Assembly (NCBI GenBank): GCA_012932295.1
Contig: JAAONU010000009.1
Span: 5,134,203-5,198,202, forward strand
Direction: 5' to 3'
Length of the DNA stretch: 64,000 bases
Source: Cyclina sinensis
Lineage: Eukaryota; Mollusca; Bivalvia; Venerida; Veneridae
Both the position numbers and the translations under genes were made by a program. The notes under the pieces are model-generated. The model was not told the DNA's origin, searched no databases, and was given only the letters and a program-made list of their open reading frames with translations. Each line of letters opens with the position of its first letter. Within the stretch, counting starts at the first letter, position 1. Shown here piece by piece: positions 11,934 to 23,588 of this stretch.

Positions 11934-11971
11934 AAATTTATTCAAATTCTGGCATTTTTCTCTATTTTCAG

Positions 11972-12062
11972 AATCCCCAGAGGCTAGTCCTAGTACGTCA
12001 ATGGCCAATTTGAACTCAGCATCCCCTGTTGTAAAGAGGCGCAGCAGTGGTACAAGCTTCAG
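11972..12062 (+). CDS. trio: Trio/Kalirin-like RhoGEF, linker exon A
   Basis: Internal exon between acceptor TCTCTATTTTCAG and donor AG|GTAAGC. It is entered in phase 1 (first two bases complete a codon) and left in phase 2. It encodes SPEASPSTSMANLN, SASPVVKRRSSGTSF and the first two bases of an arginine codon. The order 'MANL, serine/proline stretch, PVVKRRSS' followed directly by the next exon's KWLTNPVRK matches the vertebrate Trio/Kalirin linker pattern (SVANL ... PGPKRS ... KKWLTSPVRRL). In the family this serine-rich segment joins the GEF1-PH1-SH3 half, which activates Rac1 and RhoG, to the GEF2-PH2 half, which activates RhoA, in the cytoplasm at the cell cortex. The KRRSS motif could be a basophilic-kinase site (inference). 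No catalytic residues are here. Neighbouring domains lie outside the window. Confidence 0.85.
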
Positions 12063-12424
12063 GTAAGCCAGTCATTCGCATGAAAGTTGTCTAACTGGAG
12101 GAATAAATCTTTTGAGATATCGTGAAGTTTTTGCTATGATAAAGATAGATGTATCTACAGGGCAGCATAACTTATAAGATATATTATTAAATCCATTAGA
12201 TATGCAACTAAATGCATGAAATAATAACTGAAAATATTACCATCAGTAATGCTCAGATTTACTGTCAGCCATTTAGAATGTTAAGTGTTGTAGTACTGCT
12301 CTGTCAAATACAAACATTATGCTTTCCACTGTTCAAGTTGCTGAAGAACAGTACTGTTGAACATTTTCATTGATAAATGCTATCATATGTATAAATTGCA
12401 TTGTGGGTTGTATCATTTGCCTTC

Positions 12425-13680
12425 ACGATTATATAAATTGCAACAGAACAGCCTTGACATGAATTTCCATTGAATAAGGCTTGGCATAGATTGTCATAGA
12501 AAAGCTATGACATAAATTGTCATAAAGGTGCCTTGATATAAATTACAATAGAACAACCCTTGCATCAATTGCCATAAACAGCCTTGACATAAATTGCCAT
12601 AGAACAATCTTGACACAAATTGTTAAAGAACAACCTTTACGAAGTTACACAGAGCAGCATTGAAATGATTTGTCAGAGAACTGTTTAGACATATTTATAA
12701 ATTGCCATAGCACAGCTTTAAAGAGTCTTGTCATTAATTGTTTGTGAACAGCCTTGACATATATTGTGGTAACACTCAGCCTTGACATTTTATATAGCTT
12801 TAGAACAAGCAGTATAAAAATAAAAAACTTCATAGTACAGCTTTGAAATAAATTTTAGAGAAAAGGCAAGGTAATACAGGCTGTTAGAAATCAGTCTGAA
12901 CAAATATATCAATTGCCATCAAACAACCTTGACATGAATTGTCAAAGAACAGCCTTGACATAAAAGTCTTGTCATTACAATAAGTGAACAGTGTTGACAT
13001 TATATTGTCATAGAACAGCCTTGACATCAATTGTTTAAGAAGATTCTTGTCAATAATTGTTAGAGAATTGCCTTGACTTTAATTGTCAGAGATCAGGCTG
13101 GACAAATATATCAAAGTTGCTCTACCACAATTCATGTCAAGGGGGTTCTATGGCAACTTTTATATAAGTTGTCATAGAACAGCCTTGAAAATAAATTGCC
13201 ATAGAAAAACCAGGAAAGTTTAGTGAGCCAGAAAACAGACTCGATAGCAGTAACAGTCTTGAAAAGTTTATCTATACTCATAAATATATAAATTGCTATA
13301 GACTGACTTGAAAATTTAAAAATTGCCATAGAATAGCCCTAGAAAAGTACTAATTTATGCTATAAATAGCCTTGAAAAATGGTGTAGAACTTCCTTGACA
13401 AGTATGTGAATTGGTAAACAAAAATCAGGCACCATTCAGTGAATAATTTGTTATAGAATAGTCTTGGTAAACAAACAAATTGCTGTAGAACAGTCTTGGT
13501 AAACTAATAAGTTGCTGTAGAACAGTCTTGGTAAAATAATAAATTGCTGTAGAACAGTCTTGATAAACTTATAAATTGCTGTGGAACAGTCTTAGTAAAC
13601 TAATAAATTGCTGTAGAACAGTCTTGGTAAACTAATAAATTGCCATAGAACAGTCTTGGCAGACTGATAAATTTTCCAGA
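12425..13680. repeat. Degenerate minisatellite, 27-45-bp units
   Basis: Units built on AATTGCCATAGAACAGCCTT and GACATA recur through the intron between the two Trio exons. A more regular 32-bp sub-block (GTCTTGGTAAACTAATAAAT plus TGCTGTAGAACA) lies at 13440-13670. Divergence between units is high outside that sub-block. Confidence 0.8.
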
Positions 13681-13869
13681 GAACTGTCTTCGAAAATGCA
13701 CAATATTCAGAATATGGTTTGGAGGTCAAGTCATTTTGGTCTGTCAGCATTACTGTGCTTGAACTTCCTAGTTTGTTATCTACTACCTGATTTGATCACC
13801 TATACCTCACAGACATATACATATGTGTAAAGTTCTTTCTGTTATATTCTTTATTTTGCTGTATTGCAG

Positions 13870-13999
13870 GAAATGGTTAACAAATCCAGTACGTAAATTG
13901 AGCACAAACAAGATGGAAAAGGGGTCAGCCCCTGTTCTAGAGGGGCAGAAAGGAGAATATATAGAGAGACAGGTCACAGGACCCCTCGGGGCTGCAAGG
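13870..13999 (+). CDS. trio: Trio/Kalirin-like RhoGEF, linker exon B (KWLTNPVRKLS)
   Basis: Internal exon between acceptor TTGCTGTATTGCAG and a consensus donor AGG|GTAAGT. Its first G completes the split arginine codon from 12062, and 43 codons follow, starting KWLTNPVRKLSTNKMEKG and ending VTGPLGAAR; it is left in phase 0. KWLTNPVRKLS differs from vertebrate Trio/Kalirin KKWLTSPVRRLS at only a few positions. This short motif is one of the best-conserved parts of the inter-GEF linker, so the family call is firm. The following residues are more variable. The next downstream exon must be entered in phase 0; the best candidate in the window is 55621-55668, which would make the intervening intron about 41.6 kb. 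Reading through the intron upstream or downstream of this exon gives a longer frame that is not real. Confidence 0.87.
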
Positions 14000-14005
14000 G
14001 TAAGT

Positions 14006-15273
14006 CTTCTTATTAACAATAAGCAAGTGAATATTTTCTTTTTAGTTTTCATTATTATCTTTTCAGTTAAAGTCTCTTTGACTCATTTTCATAGCTTTGA
14101 AAATAATATTATGGTATATCGTTTGAAAATATTCACTTTCTTTGAAAGCTTAGCTATAAGACTCGAGTCATTTCAACCTGTGATTTAAACTACTTACAAG
14201 AGAAAATACAAGTGCATATTGAACATATGGTTTTAACAAACATTTCTGCTTTATCAAATTACAGAGTGCTTTTTCTGTGCAGTGGAACACTCACGCTAGC
14301 TTATAGTTCAAACCCACCTAATGGTTGATAGATGTGTTTGGTCTTTAAATAGATAAAAGATGTAGATTTAAACACAGGTTGAAATATACTGAAGAATTGT
14401 ACTTACATAGACTTGCCAATTGTATGTGTACTTAAGTGGAAGATAACTTCGCTGCCAGACTTGCCAGGAAAGAGGTCTCTATCATCTTAATATATGTAGC
14501 ACTTTTGTTAATTTAGAATTTCAAACATCAACTGAGTTTGACAAGACTTTAGTGTGTAAGAGTATAAGTCTTTTCTGAAGTAAATATTGAAGTAAATTTA
14601 TATTAAAACAATGCTGTTCTTTTCGAAGGAGCATAACTCTCACCTACTTTGTGATTTATTTTGTGAGGAGTTATGCTTCTTGGATGTTGAAACTCGAGCC
14701 ATACATTTGTTGTATTAATCAAGTGTACAGTTATTGCATTTTCCATTTTAATGGAAAGGATGAATCATTGGAAGTTCATGATTATATAATATGGTTCTTT
14801 TATGCCTTATTTTCTTTGAGAACCAAAAAAGCAAAACAAAACAAAAAACGCTAAATGTGACTTTCCTTCGAGTACAGAGAATATTCAGTGGGTTCAAAAT
14901 TTTCTAGAAATATTTTTATAGGCTAATAGTGTGTTGAGAAGTATAAGGAGTATCCTCAGGGAAAAATATGGCTATGAAATTGGCATTCTTGTCAACAGCA
15001 AAGAAATGGGATCACAAGAGATTTAGAAGTATGACTAGATGGCCTGAGGAATGTGGATAGGGTTATAATAAGAATATCTAAACACATTTAGTCATGAAAT
15101 GTACAGAATTTATTGTATTTGATAAGAACATTTTGTGTAAGATGATACTGGTGGTTTATTTGTTTCATAATAATGCAGTAAAGACCCATTAATACGACCA
15201 GTCTGAAAGTGGTTCTATAAGTGAATCATTCTTACAAGCCAGTCTTATTTGTTCTAAATTTTAGACTTTGGTT
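14006..15273. other. Intron, unique sequence, no feature seen
   Basis: AT-rich DNA after the donor at 14000. No further exon or repeat family supported. Confidence 0.5.
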
Positions 15274-15438
15274 TTTTGAAATGGCAGAATTACATATGCT
15301 TTTGAAATGGCAGAATTGCATATGATTTTGAAACGGCAGAATTGCATATGATTTTGAAACGGCAGAATTACATATGATTTTGAAACGGCAGAATAACATA
15401 TGATTTTGAAACGGCAGAATTACATATGATTTTGAAAT
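15274..15438. repeat. 26-bp minisatellite, six copies
   Basis: Unit TTTTGAAACGGCAGAATTAC plus ATATGA, with one or two changes per copy; the first copies read GAAATGG instead of GAAACGG. Confidence 0.9.
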
Positions 15439-16661
15439 AATCATATTTGTCTTATTAGTGGTTCTTTGCTGTAATTTAGCATATCAGATCTGCGACATGG
15501 TAAAACACTTTTATAGACAGGACGAGTTGACCTTATATTGACAAAGGGACAGTTTATAGAGTTTTATCTTATTTTGCAGGTTCACTTATTCTATAAAAAG
15601 AATCTTTATAGTCCTTTAATCATTTTAATCATATTATTTCTGAGAATTTTCTGGTAAGTACTGCTTTAACCAAATACACAGGATTACTGAACTCCAGATT
15701 TATTGCTGAAGAACTTAGAAATGTGTGGAAAATCATACCATATTAAATGCTATGTTAAATAGCCATTTTGAAGCTAAGTGTAATTATTAATTTGGGATGG
15801 AATCCCTTCCCCTTTTATACTGAGCTAAGATGGAAAAAAGATCAGTGTTCTAAACTTTAGCATCATATGAATTTTTTCATATGAATAAAATTGTGTTCAG
15901 ACATGTAAAATAGTGGCTTTAACTTGTTCTGTTATTCCAGTGTACTGTATGCCAGGAACATTTTAATTACCATATTTTGCAGGGTGAATTTGTAAAAAGT
16001 TCTAGTTGCTGAAAAAAATAAAGAAGCAAATAGGACTTTTTGACATTTACCCCTTTATTTATATGTTTAGTTATTGTAAGGTTTGTTTTTCAGCAGTGGA
16101 AGAGTGCAGTTATTTGTTACGCTGCAATAGGTAATTCTGTATTTTGGTTAATTCTAACAATCCAACAGTTATATCCCTTTATACTCCATGTTCATACAAG
16201 GGAGGAAACTCTTTAAAACCATAGCAATTTATTGGGTGATCAAGAGTTACATTTCGTTGGGAAGCTGTTTGACACATTGGAAATTAGAAATCAATATGTT
16301 TTGAGACAGTACAAGCAAGCTCTATTCTTAGAACAGATCCAGTGACTGAGGTCAGTCCTGATATACATATTGGCTGATCCATAAATAAACATATACATTT
16401 ACATATTGTAAATTCTGGAAAACAAACTAGAAAGTAATGTTCAAACATACAGTAGTACAACAATATTTGCTGTTAGATTTGTGTTGATAAAGATGTGTAC
16501 TCAACTTGCAAAATAGGTTTCTCTGTGTTGGTTACTCTTTAATGTCTATATATTTTGTAAAATGGATGTCATTTAAGTCTGTTAGGGGTTTCACTTACTT
16601 GGTGCCAATTAACTCTCAGTAGGAGTCACCGTGTTGAGGTCTCTTAAGTAATGACTTCTAT
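15439..16661. other. Intron, unique sequence, no feature seen
   Basis: No supported exon. An exon-like segment at 16094-16130 has a good acceptor and donor but a length that breaks the local phase, and was rejected. Confidence 0.5.
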
Positions 16662-16893
16662 CTGTGGTTTAGTGGTTAAGTCACTGTATTCAAATCACTT
16701 AATCTCTCACTGATTGATGGTCATGGGTTCAAGCCCCGCTACTGCTGATTGATGGTCATGGGTTCAAGCCCCGCTTCTGACCATTTCCACTTTGTGTGAG
16801 AAAGTTGGCCATTTCTTTCCAGTGAACAATGGTAAACTGTATGTCCAATTCAACCTTGACTTTAAGAGGGTCTTAAACTCAATTAAACCAGAT
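16662..16893 (+). mobile_element. tRNA-derived SINE with internal duplication of box B
   Basis: Box A-like TGGTTTAGTGGTTAAGTCAC and box B-like GGGTTCAAGCCCC are correctly spaced. A roughly 31-bp piece (CTGATTGATGGTCATGGGTT and CAAGCCCCGCT) is then repeated in tandem, duplicating box B at 16759. The tail includes GTGTGAGAAAGTTGGCCATT and ends near TCAATTAAACCAG. Similar tail fragments occur near 33560 and 34900. Confidence 0.65.
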
Positions 16894-17069
16894 ATTTAGA
16901 TTGTGGCATTTAATAGAAGTCATTGAGAAGGTGTTATTAAAGATTCATATGTATTCATGTTTACTATTTAGTTGTCACTTACCCGTCTCTTGCAAGGCAG
17001 AAGACGTGTGTCATGTAGTGGATGTCACTTACCTGTCTGTTGCAAGGCAGAAGGCATGTGTCACATAGT

Positions 17070-18535
17070 GGATGTCAAGTTGGTGTCTCTGAAGTTTCTT
17101 TTTGTCTAAGGGGGATGTCAGCTAGGTATCTATTGGTGTTACTTAAGTTTCTTTTGGTCTAAGGGGAGATGTCAGCTAGGTTATTGGTGTCACTTAATGT
17201 TCTTTTGGTCTAAGGTGGATCTTTTATTCTAAGGGGGATGTCAGCTAGGTATCTATTGGTGTTACTTAATGTTCTTTTGGTCTAAGGTGGATCTTTTATT
17301 CTAAGGGGGATGTCAGCTAGGTATCTATTGGTGTTACTTAATTTTTTTTGGTTTAAGGGGGATGTCAGCTAGGTATCTATTGGTGTCACTTAAGTTTCTT
17401 TTGGTCAAAGAGGGATGTCAGCTAGGTATCTATTGGTGTTTCTTAATGTTCTTTTGGTCAAAGGGGGATGTCAGCTAGGTATCTATTGGGGTCACTTAAG
17501 TTTCTTATGGTCAAAGGGGGATGTCAGCTAGGTATCTTTTGGTGTCACTTAATGTTCTTTTGGTCTAAGGTGAATGTCAGCTAGGTAATTGGTGTCACTT
17601 AATGTTCTTTTGGTCTAAGGTGAATATCAGCTAGGTATCTATTGGTGTCACTTAATGTTCTTTTGGTCTAAGGTGAATGTCAGCTAGGTATCTATTGGTG
17701 TCACTTAATGTTCTTTTGGTCTAAGGTGAATGTCAGCTAGGTATCTATTGGTGTCACTTAATGTTCTTTTGGTCTAAGGTGAATGTCAGCTAGGTATCTA
17801 TTGGTGTCACTTAATGTTCTTTTTGTCTAAGGGGGAATGTCAGCTAGGTATCTATTGGTGTCACTTAATGTTCTTTTGGTCTAAGATGAATGTCAGCTAG
17901 GTATCTATTGGTGTCACTTAATGTTCTTTTGGTCTAAGGTGAATGTCAGTTAGGTGTCTATTGGTGTCACTTAATGTTCTTTTGGTCTAAGGTGAATGTC
18001 AGCTAGGTGTCTATTGGTGTCACTTAATGTTCTTTTGGTCTAAGGTGAATGTCAGCTAGGTAATTGGTGTCACTTAATGTTCTTTTGGTCTAAGGTGAAT
18101 GTCAGCTCGGAATCTATTGGTGTCAATTAAGTTTCTTTTGGTCTAAGGTGAATGTCAGCTTGGTATCTTTTGGTGTCACTTAATGTTCTTTTGGTCTAAG
18201 GTGAATGTCAGCTAGGTAATTGGTGTCACTTAATGTTCTTTTGGTCTAAGGTGAATGTCAGCTAGGTATCTTTTGGTGTCAAAGGGGGGATGTCAGTTAG
18301 GTATTTATTGGTGTCACTTAAGTTTCTTTTGGTCTAAGGGGGAATGTCAGCTTGGTATGTATTGGTGTCACTTAATGCTCTTTTGGTCTAAGGGGGAATG
18401 TCAGCTTGGTATGTATTGGTGTCACTTAAGTTTCTTTTGGTCTAAGGGGGGATGTCAGCTAGGTTATTGGTGTCACTTAATGTTCTTTTTGTCTAAGGGG
18501 GATGTCAGCTAGATATCTATTGGTGTCACTTAGAA
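17070..18535. repeat. 53-bp minisatellite, about 27 copies
   Basis: The unit AATGTCAGCTAGGTATCTAT followed by TGGTGTCACTTAATGTTCTTTTGGTC-like sequence is spaced exactly 53 bp in the middle (for example 17645 to 17698). Length variants lacking TATCT occur. Outer copies differ (GGGGGATGTC for GGTGAATGTC), so edges are more diverged than the centre. An upstream pair at 16980-17070 (CACTTACCCGTCTCTTGCAA) is a different duplication. Confidence 0.9.
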
Positions 18536-18663
18536 AATTAGTTTGTATGAAGATCACTGTGTTTTTCAGGTGAATGTTTTATCTTTTTCTTTTAAACTTT
18601 GTTGAGCAAAATAATGACTGAGTTACTGCAGTTACTGAGTTACTTTGGTAAGTAAATCTTTTT
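18536..18663. other. Intron, short unique stretch
   Basis: Contains GAGTTACTGCAGTTACTGAG followed by TTGGTAAGT, donor-like but without a credible exon. Confidence 0.45.
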
Positions 18664-18765
18664 GAGTTTATTTATCATTAAATTGGTACTCAGGTTGCCC
18701 AAATGACTGACTCCCCCTGAAGAGTTTAGTTATTTTAGGGTTGAAGTACAAAATGTATTGGTTTG
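18664..18765 (-). mobile_element. 3' fragment of the 295-bp tRNA-derived SINE family
   Basis: GAGTTTATTTA followed by a CCCCCTGAAGAGTTTAGTTA segment matches the corresponding part of the copies at 24033-24326 and 58927-59225 with many differences. It is an old, truncated copy. Confidence 0.5.
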
Positions 18766-19330
18766 TTACCCAGAGCATATTTAAATCAAGATAAGGATAT
18801 CTTACAGAAAGCAAGGCTTTTAATTTCATTGGCTCGTTCAGGAAAATTGCTTTTTAGTAAACAGGTGGGCATTAGTACTGGAGTAATGTGAAAGTTAAAT
18901 GTTAAATTTGATTCTTCCATCAAACATCATGTTTTCTGCATGATCTAACAAGGTCATGTTTAATGCGGTGTTCTGATCTAAAGAAGTTCTCCATAATAAG
19001 ACATACAGTAAAAATCAATAGCAGGAATTGTTCTGCGGACGACTCTACAGTCTTGTAGAGATATTGACACATTTCCTCCGCTAAATATAACAGTCAGTTA
19101 GCTTGCACTGTGACGCAATTTTTCCCTACTCGTGTATTGATCCTATCCATGCTGCTTATCTGAAGATGTTGTATTCCAAATAGGAAGTGTAGCTTCACTT
19201 CAGTCTGATTGTCGTTGGTAATGTATGGTTTCCTCACTGATTGAAAATAATCTGTTTTAAATACTGCGCTTCAGCTGAACAAGACTAAATAAATGGCCAA
19301 AGTGCAGTCTGAAAAAATGGTTTATGTCTT
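18766..19330. other. Intron, unique sequence, no feature seen
   Basis: No supported gene or repeat. Confidence 0.5.
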
Positions 19331-21312
19331 TTTAGCTCACCTGTCACGCAGTGACAGAGTGAGCTATTAGGATACCCTTGTGTCCGTCGTCCGTCGTCCG
19401 TCCGTCGTCCGTCGTCAACATTTTCTTTAAATGACATCTCCTCCTAAACCCCTGGCCCAATTTTAAAATAACTTCATACTAATGGTCCTTAGATGTCCCT
19501 TTACCAAGTTTGCTCAAATGGTTCCGGTCCAATGCACAATATGGCTGTGAGGCCCTAAAAGGTGTTTTTAAAATGGAAATTTCAAAAATCTTCTTGTCTG
19601 AAATAACAAGGCCCAGAGCTTTCATATTTGGTATGAAGCATCATCTAGGGGACCTCTGTCAAGTTTGCTCAAATCATGACTTCCGGGGTCAAACTGGTTC
19701 AGCCCCGGGGGTAAATAGATTTTACTTAGAATTTATATAGGAAAAACTTCAAAAATCTTCTTCTCCAGAACCACAAAGCCTGGCGCTTAGATATTTTGCA
19801 TGTAGCATTAACTAGTAGACTTCTACCAAGTTTGCTCAAATCATGATCCCCGGGGTCAAGTTGATCCCGCCCGGGGGTCAGTTAATTTTATATAGAGTTT
19901 ATATAGGAAAAACTTCAAAAATCTTCTTCTCCAGAACCACAAAGGCTAGAGCTTAGATATTTTGCATGTAGCATAACCAAGTAGACCTTAACCAAGTTTG
20001 CTCAAATCATGATCCCCGGGGTCAGATTGACCCCGCCCCGGGGGTCAATTGATTTTATATAGAGTTTATATAGGAAAAACTTCAAAAATCTTCTTCTCCA
20101 GAACCACAAAGCCTGGAGCTTAGATATTTTGCATGTAGCATCACCTAGTAGACTTCTACCAAGTTTGCTCAAATCATGATCCCCGGGGTCAAGTTGACCC
20201 CGCCCGGGGGTCAATTGATTTTATATAGAGTTTATATAGGAAAAACTTCAAAAATCTTCTTCTCCAGAACCACAAAGCCTGGAGCTTAGATATTTTGCAT
20301 GTAGCATTACCTAGTAGACCTTTACCAAGTTTGCTTAAATCATGATCCCCGGGGTTAAATTGACCCCGCCCCATAGTCAATTCATTTTATATATAGTTTA
20401 TATAGGAAAAACTTCAAAAATCTTCTTCTCCAGAACTGCAGGCCTGGAGCTTAGATATTTTGCATGTAGCATTAACTAGTAGACTTCTACCAAGTTTGCT
20501 CAAATCATGATCCCCGGGGTCAAATTGACCCCGCCTGGGGGTCAGTTGATTTTATATAGAGTTTATATAGGAAAAACTTCAAAAAATCTTCTACTCCAGA
20601 ACCAGAAAGCCTAGAGCTTAGAAATTTTGCATGTAGCATGACCTAGTAGACCTTAACCAAGTTTGCTCAAATCATGATCCCCGGGGTCAAATTGACCCCG
20701 CCCCATAGTCAATTCATTTTATATATAGTTTATATAGCCATCTGATCTTAGTCTGCAAAGTTTGCTTCGGTCTTCCCAACTGCTGAGTTCAGTACGTACA
20801 GTCCATGGTCTGTGGATCACCTATCTTGTGTGTCATAACGTGCTCTCAAATTCTGTACTGGTACAGAATTTACCAACACAGGTTAACTGCATACCATTAT
20901 GTAACTTAAATACTGTCTCAAAATAGCATATACCCTAACACAAAAGTCACTTCTAGACTGTACATTTCTGAAGGAAACTACCTTCAGCCAAAATGAAAAC
21001 ATTACACCTGTTTCAGATATCCATATTTCAATTTGTACTTCATACAATAGTTTCATGTTAACTTACAAAGAAAAAAAAAATGTATCGAAAGTCTAATGAC
21101 TTTGAAATGTTAACATTTTCCATGTATTTATCATCTAGACGAAATGAGGTAAACTGGAAATTATTAAAACAGTTCATGTAAAGTTAAAACTTCACCAATC
21201 AGCAAGTGTGGACACATGCCCTTCTTTCACCAATTCTCTCCTCATTATGTCTACAATATCGTTTCATGGTCTATCAGGTGAGCGATTCAGGGCCATCATG
21301 GCCCTCTTGTTT
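19331..21312 (+). mobile_element. Dispersed AGCTCACCTG...GGCCCTCTTGTTT element with internal 166-bp tandem repeats
   Basis: The 5' end has a stem-loop (AGCTCACCTGTCAC / GTGACAGAGTGAGCT, 19334-19365), then CCGTCGTCCGTCG repeats. A 166-167-bp unit containing GATCCCCGGGGTCAA and TATAGGAAAAACTTCAAAAA repeats about seven times to roughly 20740, followed by a different 500-bp segment. The 3' end is AGGTGAGCGATTCAG, palindrome GGGCCATCATGGCCC (21290-21304), then TCTTGTTT. The 5' AGCTCACCTG and 3' CAGGTGAGC are inverse. A second copy is at 26329-27470. Non-autonomous; the transposition mechanism is not known to me. Its hairpin plus short 3' terminus recalls Helitrons, but CTRR is absent. Confidence 0.7.
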
Positions 21313-21422
21313 CTATATGAGGTAAAGTTCTGTTAAAAAGTCTAGTCAAAATGTGATCTAAATAATGAAATGGTGAAACGGTTTTCAAAGCAGACTTTAT
21401 TTATTATACAGTTGCAAACATG

Positions 21423-21602
21423 TGTTGAGGTCAATATGTGTTTTCATTGACCTGTAGAAAGATATTGATCAATATCTTCCTCAGTCAATTTGTTTTTTAC
21501 AGGTCTATAAAAACACATATTAACTGAGGACAAAGTCCAGTGACGAAGTCCAAGGTAAATATAATACTTACAGGTCCATAAAAACACATATTGACCTCAA
21601 CA
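21423..21602. repeat. Foldback element with 34-bp inverted arms
   Basis: TGTTGAGGTCAATATGTGTT at 21423 is matched by the inverted arm ending at 21602; the arms align over about 34 bases with two or three differences. The loop contains a palindrome AAGATATTGATCAATATCTT and a second partial copy of the right arm near 21500. It may be a small MITE. Confidence 0.65.
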
Positions 21603-22172
21603 TAAGTCTGTAAATGTTATATACCCTACAGAAATGTAGGGTTGGTTTAAATGTGCATAATGATTATAGTTATGTGAAAATTTTACAGGTGTTAATTACT
21701 TTTTTGGGTTGTTTATCACATTTTATGGACTTGTGTGTGCAACACTTACGACCAATGAAAACAGTATATATCAGTGGGGTATATAATATTCTGTATTTTA
21801 GACTTTGGATCTTTCAAGTTGCTGATTTTCATACATTTTTTAAATAAGCTAAGTATTCTTTATAGTGGAATTGTAGTTATAAAAATAATATGTCTAATAA
21901 ACAGTTCTTGAAGAAGAGAGTACCTATGATTTTACATACAATGACCAGCAGGATACAGTTGACCAATACATGTTAAGGTTGTCTAAAACTGATAGTTTGA
22001 TGTGTAATCTGAATACAGCAGAGACAGAATTCCTAGAACTTCCTAAAATGTACATCAGAAGGTCTAAACATCTTATATATGAGGCACTAACAGACTAAGA
22101 CATTATCTCTCATTGGTCTCCTTTGAGACAGAATTTTGGTCTGTTTATATTTTCTTCACATTTGTAGTAATC
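21603..22172. other. Intron, unique sequence, no feature seen
   Basis: AT-rich, without a supported gene or repeat. Confidence 0.5.
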
Positions 22173-23588
22173 TACCGTATATTTCCGGCCATAAGACGAG
22201 ATTTTTGGACCAAAATATTCACTTTGAAGTAGGGGGATCGACTTACAGCTGAGGCATCAAATGCAACCCTTATTTTTTCCACTTCCCGGTCAATAACGGT
22301 GCTTTACGCATGCCCAGCGTCGAATTTTCATTACTTTTCAACCGACGACACTCCCAAACCCATGCATGTATCGGTTATAGAACTTTGAAAAATTGCTGAA
22401 TTGCCGTAAAATGCAAACATCCAGACCACCAATGCTTGTCAGCAACTGTTATTCATTAATGCTAATTGCCAGTTATCAAAAACTTACACTTCTTTTGTTA
22501 CGCCCGTTACGATTTTTTTTTAAGTCCATGCTAACAACATTTTCCTTTAATGTTCTATTTGTAAACAGGCTCTTTCATACATGTATAATTATCTGCTCCA
22601 AATTTTCACCTTTTCCTTCCCTTTGAAGTCTGTCACGTGTCGGTCTACTCTGTCTGAAGTGTGTAAATAACAGAAAACCCATTGCCAGATGTCTTTCCTT
22701 TGATCTCTGACATAAAGCCGACGCATGAATCGAGACCGCCACTACCTAATATTGATCGGTGGTTGGTCAAGGAAAATGGAAGGGAAGTTTGATTGACGGC
22801 GTGGGCGGAGTCGCGGCAACATAAACTGTTAGACACAAATTGATTCAATTATTCTCAGTTTTTGACACTTTTAATGCGCTTGTTAACGCTGATTTATAAA
22901 TGTAAAAAAAGTGAATTCAGATCATTATGGATTATAAACTGGAAGCCTGGTTCATAAACTCTATTGGATTCCAATTCTAATTAATTTTAAATAGTGCGGG
23001 ATTTACGTGATAACGTACGTAGGTAAATCAGTAACTGTTAAAATTAATTCACAGTTTTGTTGTAATGTTTGCAAATGTTTGCATCATTATGATTTTAGTA
23101 GGATATAAATGAAAATAAATTGTTATGTTTGAATTTGTTTACTGATTACTGTTAATTGGCCGCGCATTATAGAAGCCAACAATTCAAGTTATCAATTAGT
23201 ACGGCACTAATTACCGTTCGTTGCGCATTACAGTAAATATTGATATTTTAACAAAACAAAGAAATGTGTGCATTAAACTAATAAAAAAATCATTTTTTTT
23301 AAAAGTAATCTGTGCCTTTCCATTTTTTTTTTTCATTTCTACATGTCTAAAAGTGAACAGAATACGCAAAGAACTCGTGCATTTAGCTCGAGATACAGTC
23401 CACGGCCGTATTTGGCCGATGTTTTCTAGTATGTAATTCCATAGAGTGAAGGTTTCTAACCACCTGTCCATCCATCTCTGGTCACCCCTCGACTTATAGA
23501 CGGAGCCAGAGCAAAACCTCAGATTTTGGGGCAACTTTTAACCCTCGACCTATGGCTGGAGTAGACTTATGGCCGGAAATATACGGTA
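22173..23588. mobile_element. 1.4-kb non-autonomous DNA transposon, TIR TACCGTATATTTCCGGCCAT
   Basis: Both ends carry TACCGTATATTTCCGGCCAT followed by AAG, in inverse orientation and almost identical over about 23 bp. The outermost TA on each side is consistent with a TA target duplication. Interior frames, including a 107-codon minus-strand frame at 23211-23534, show no DDE transposase or DNA-binding motif that I recognise. Base composition inside is less AT-rich than its surroundings. Probably a deletion derivative of a Tc1/mariner-pogo-like element, but this is inference from the TA target only. Confidence 0.8.

Noticed and set aside
13823..14188. 121-codon frame starting in the intron, running through Trio exon B and on
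   Set aside because: The middle is a real exon with consensus acceptor and donor; the hydrophobic ends are intron sequence read through.
16094..16130. 37-nt exon-like segment between TTTGTTTTTCAG and GTAATT
   Set aside because: Length is not a multiple of three and phase 0 to 1 breaks the reading frame between the phase-0 exons on either side.
23211..23534. 107-codon minus-strand frame inside the transposon 22173-23588
   Set aside because: No transposase or DNA-binding motif recognised; composition does not look coding beyond the first part.
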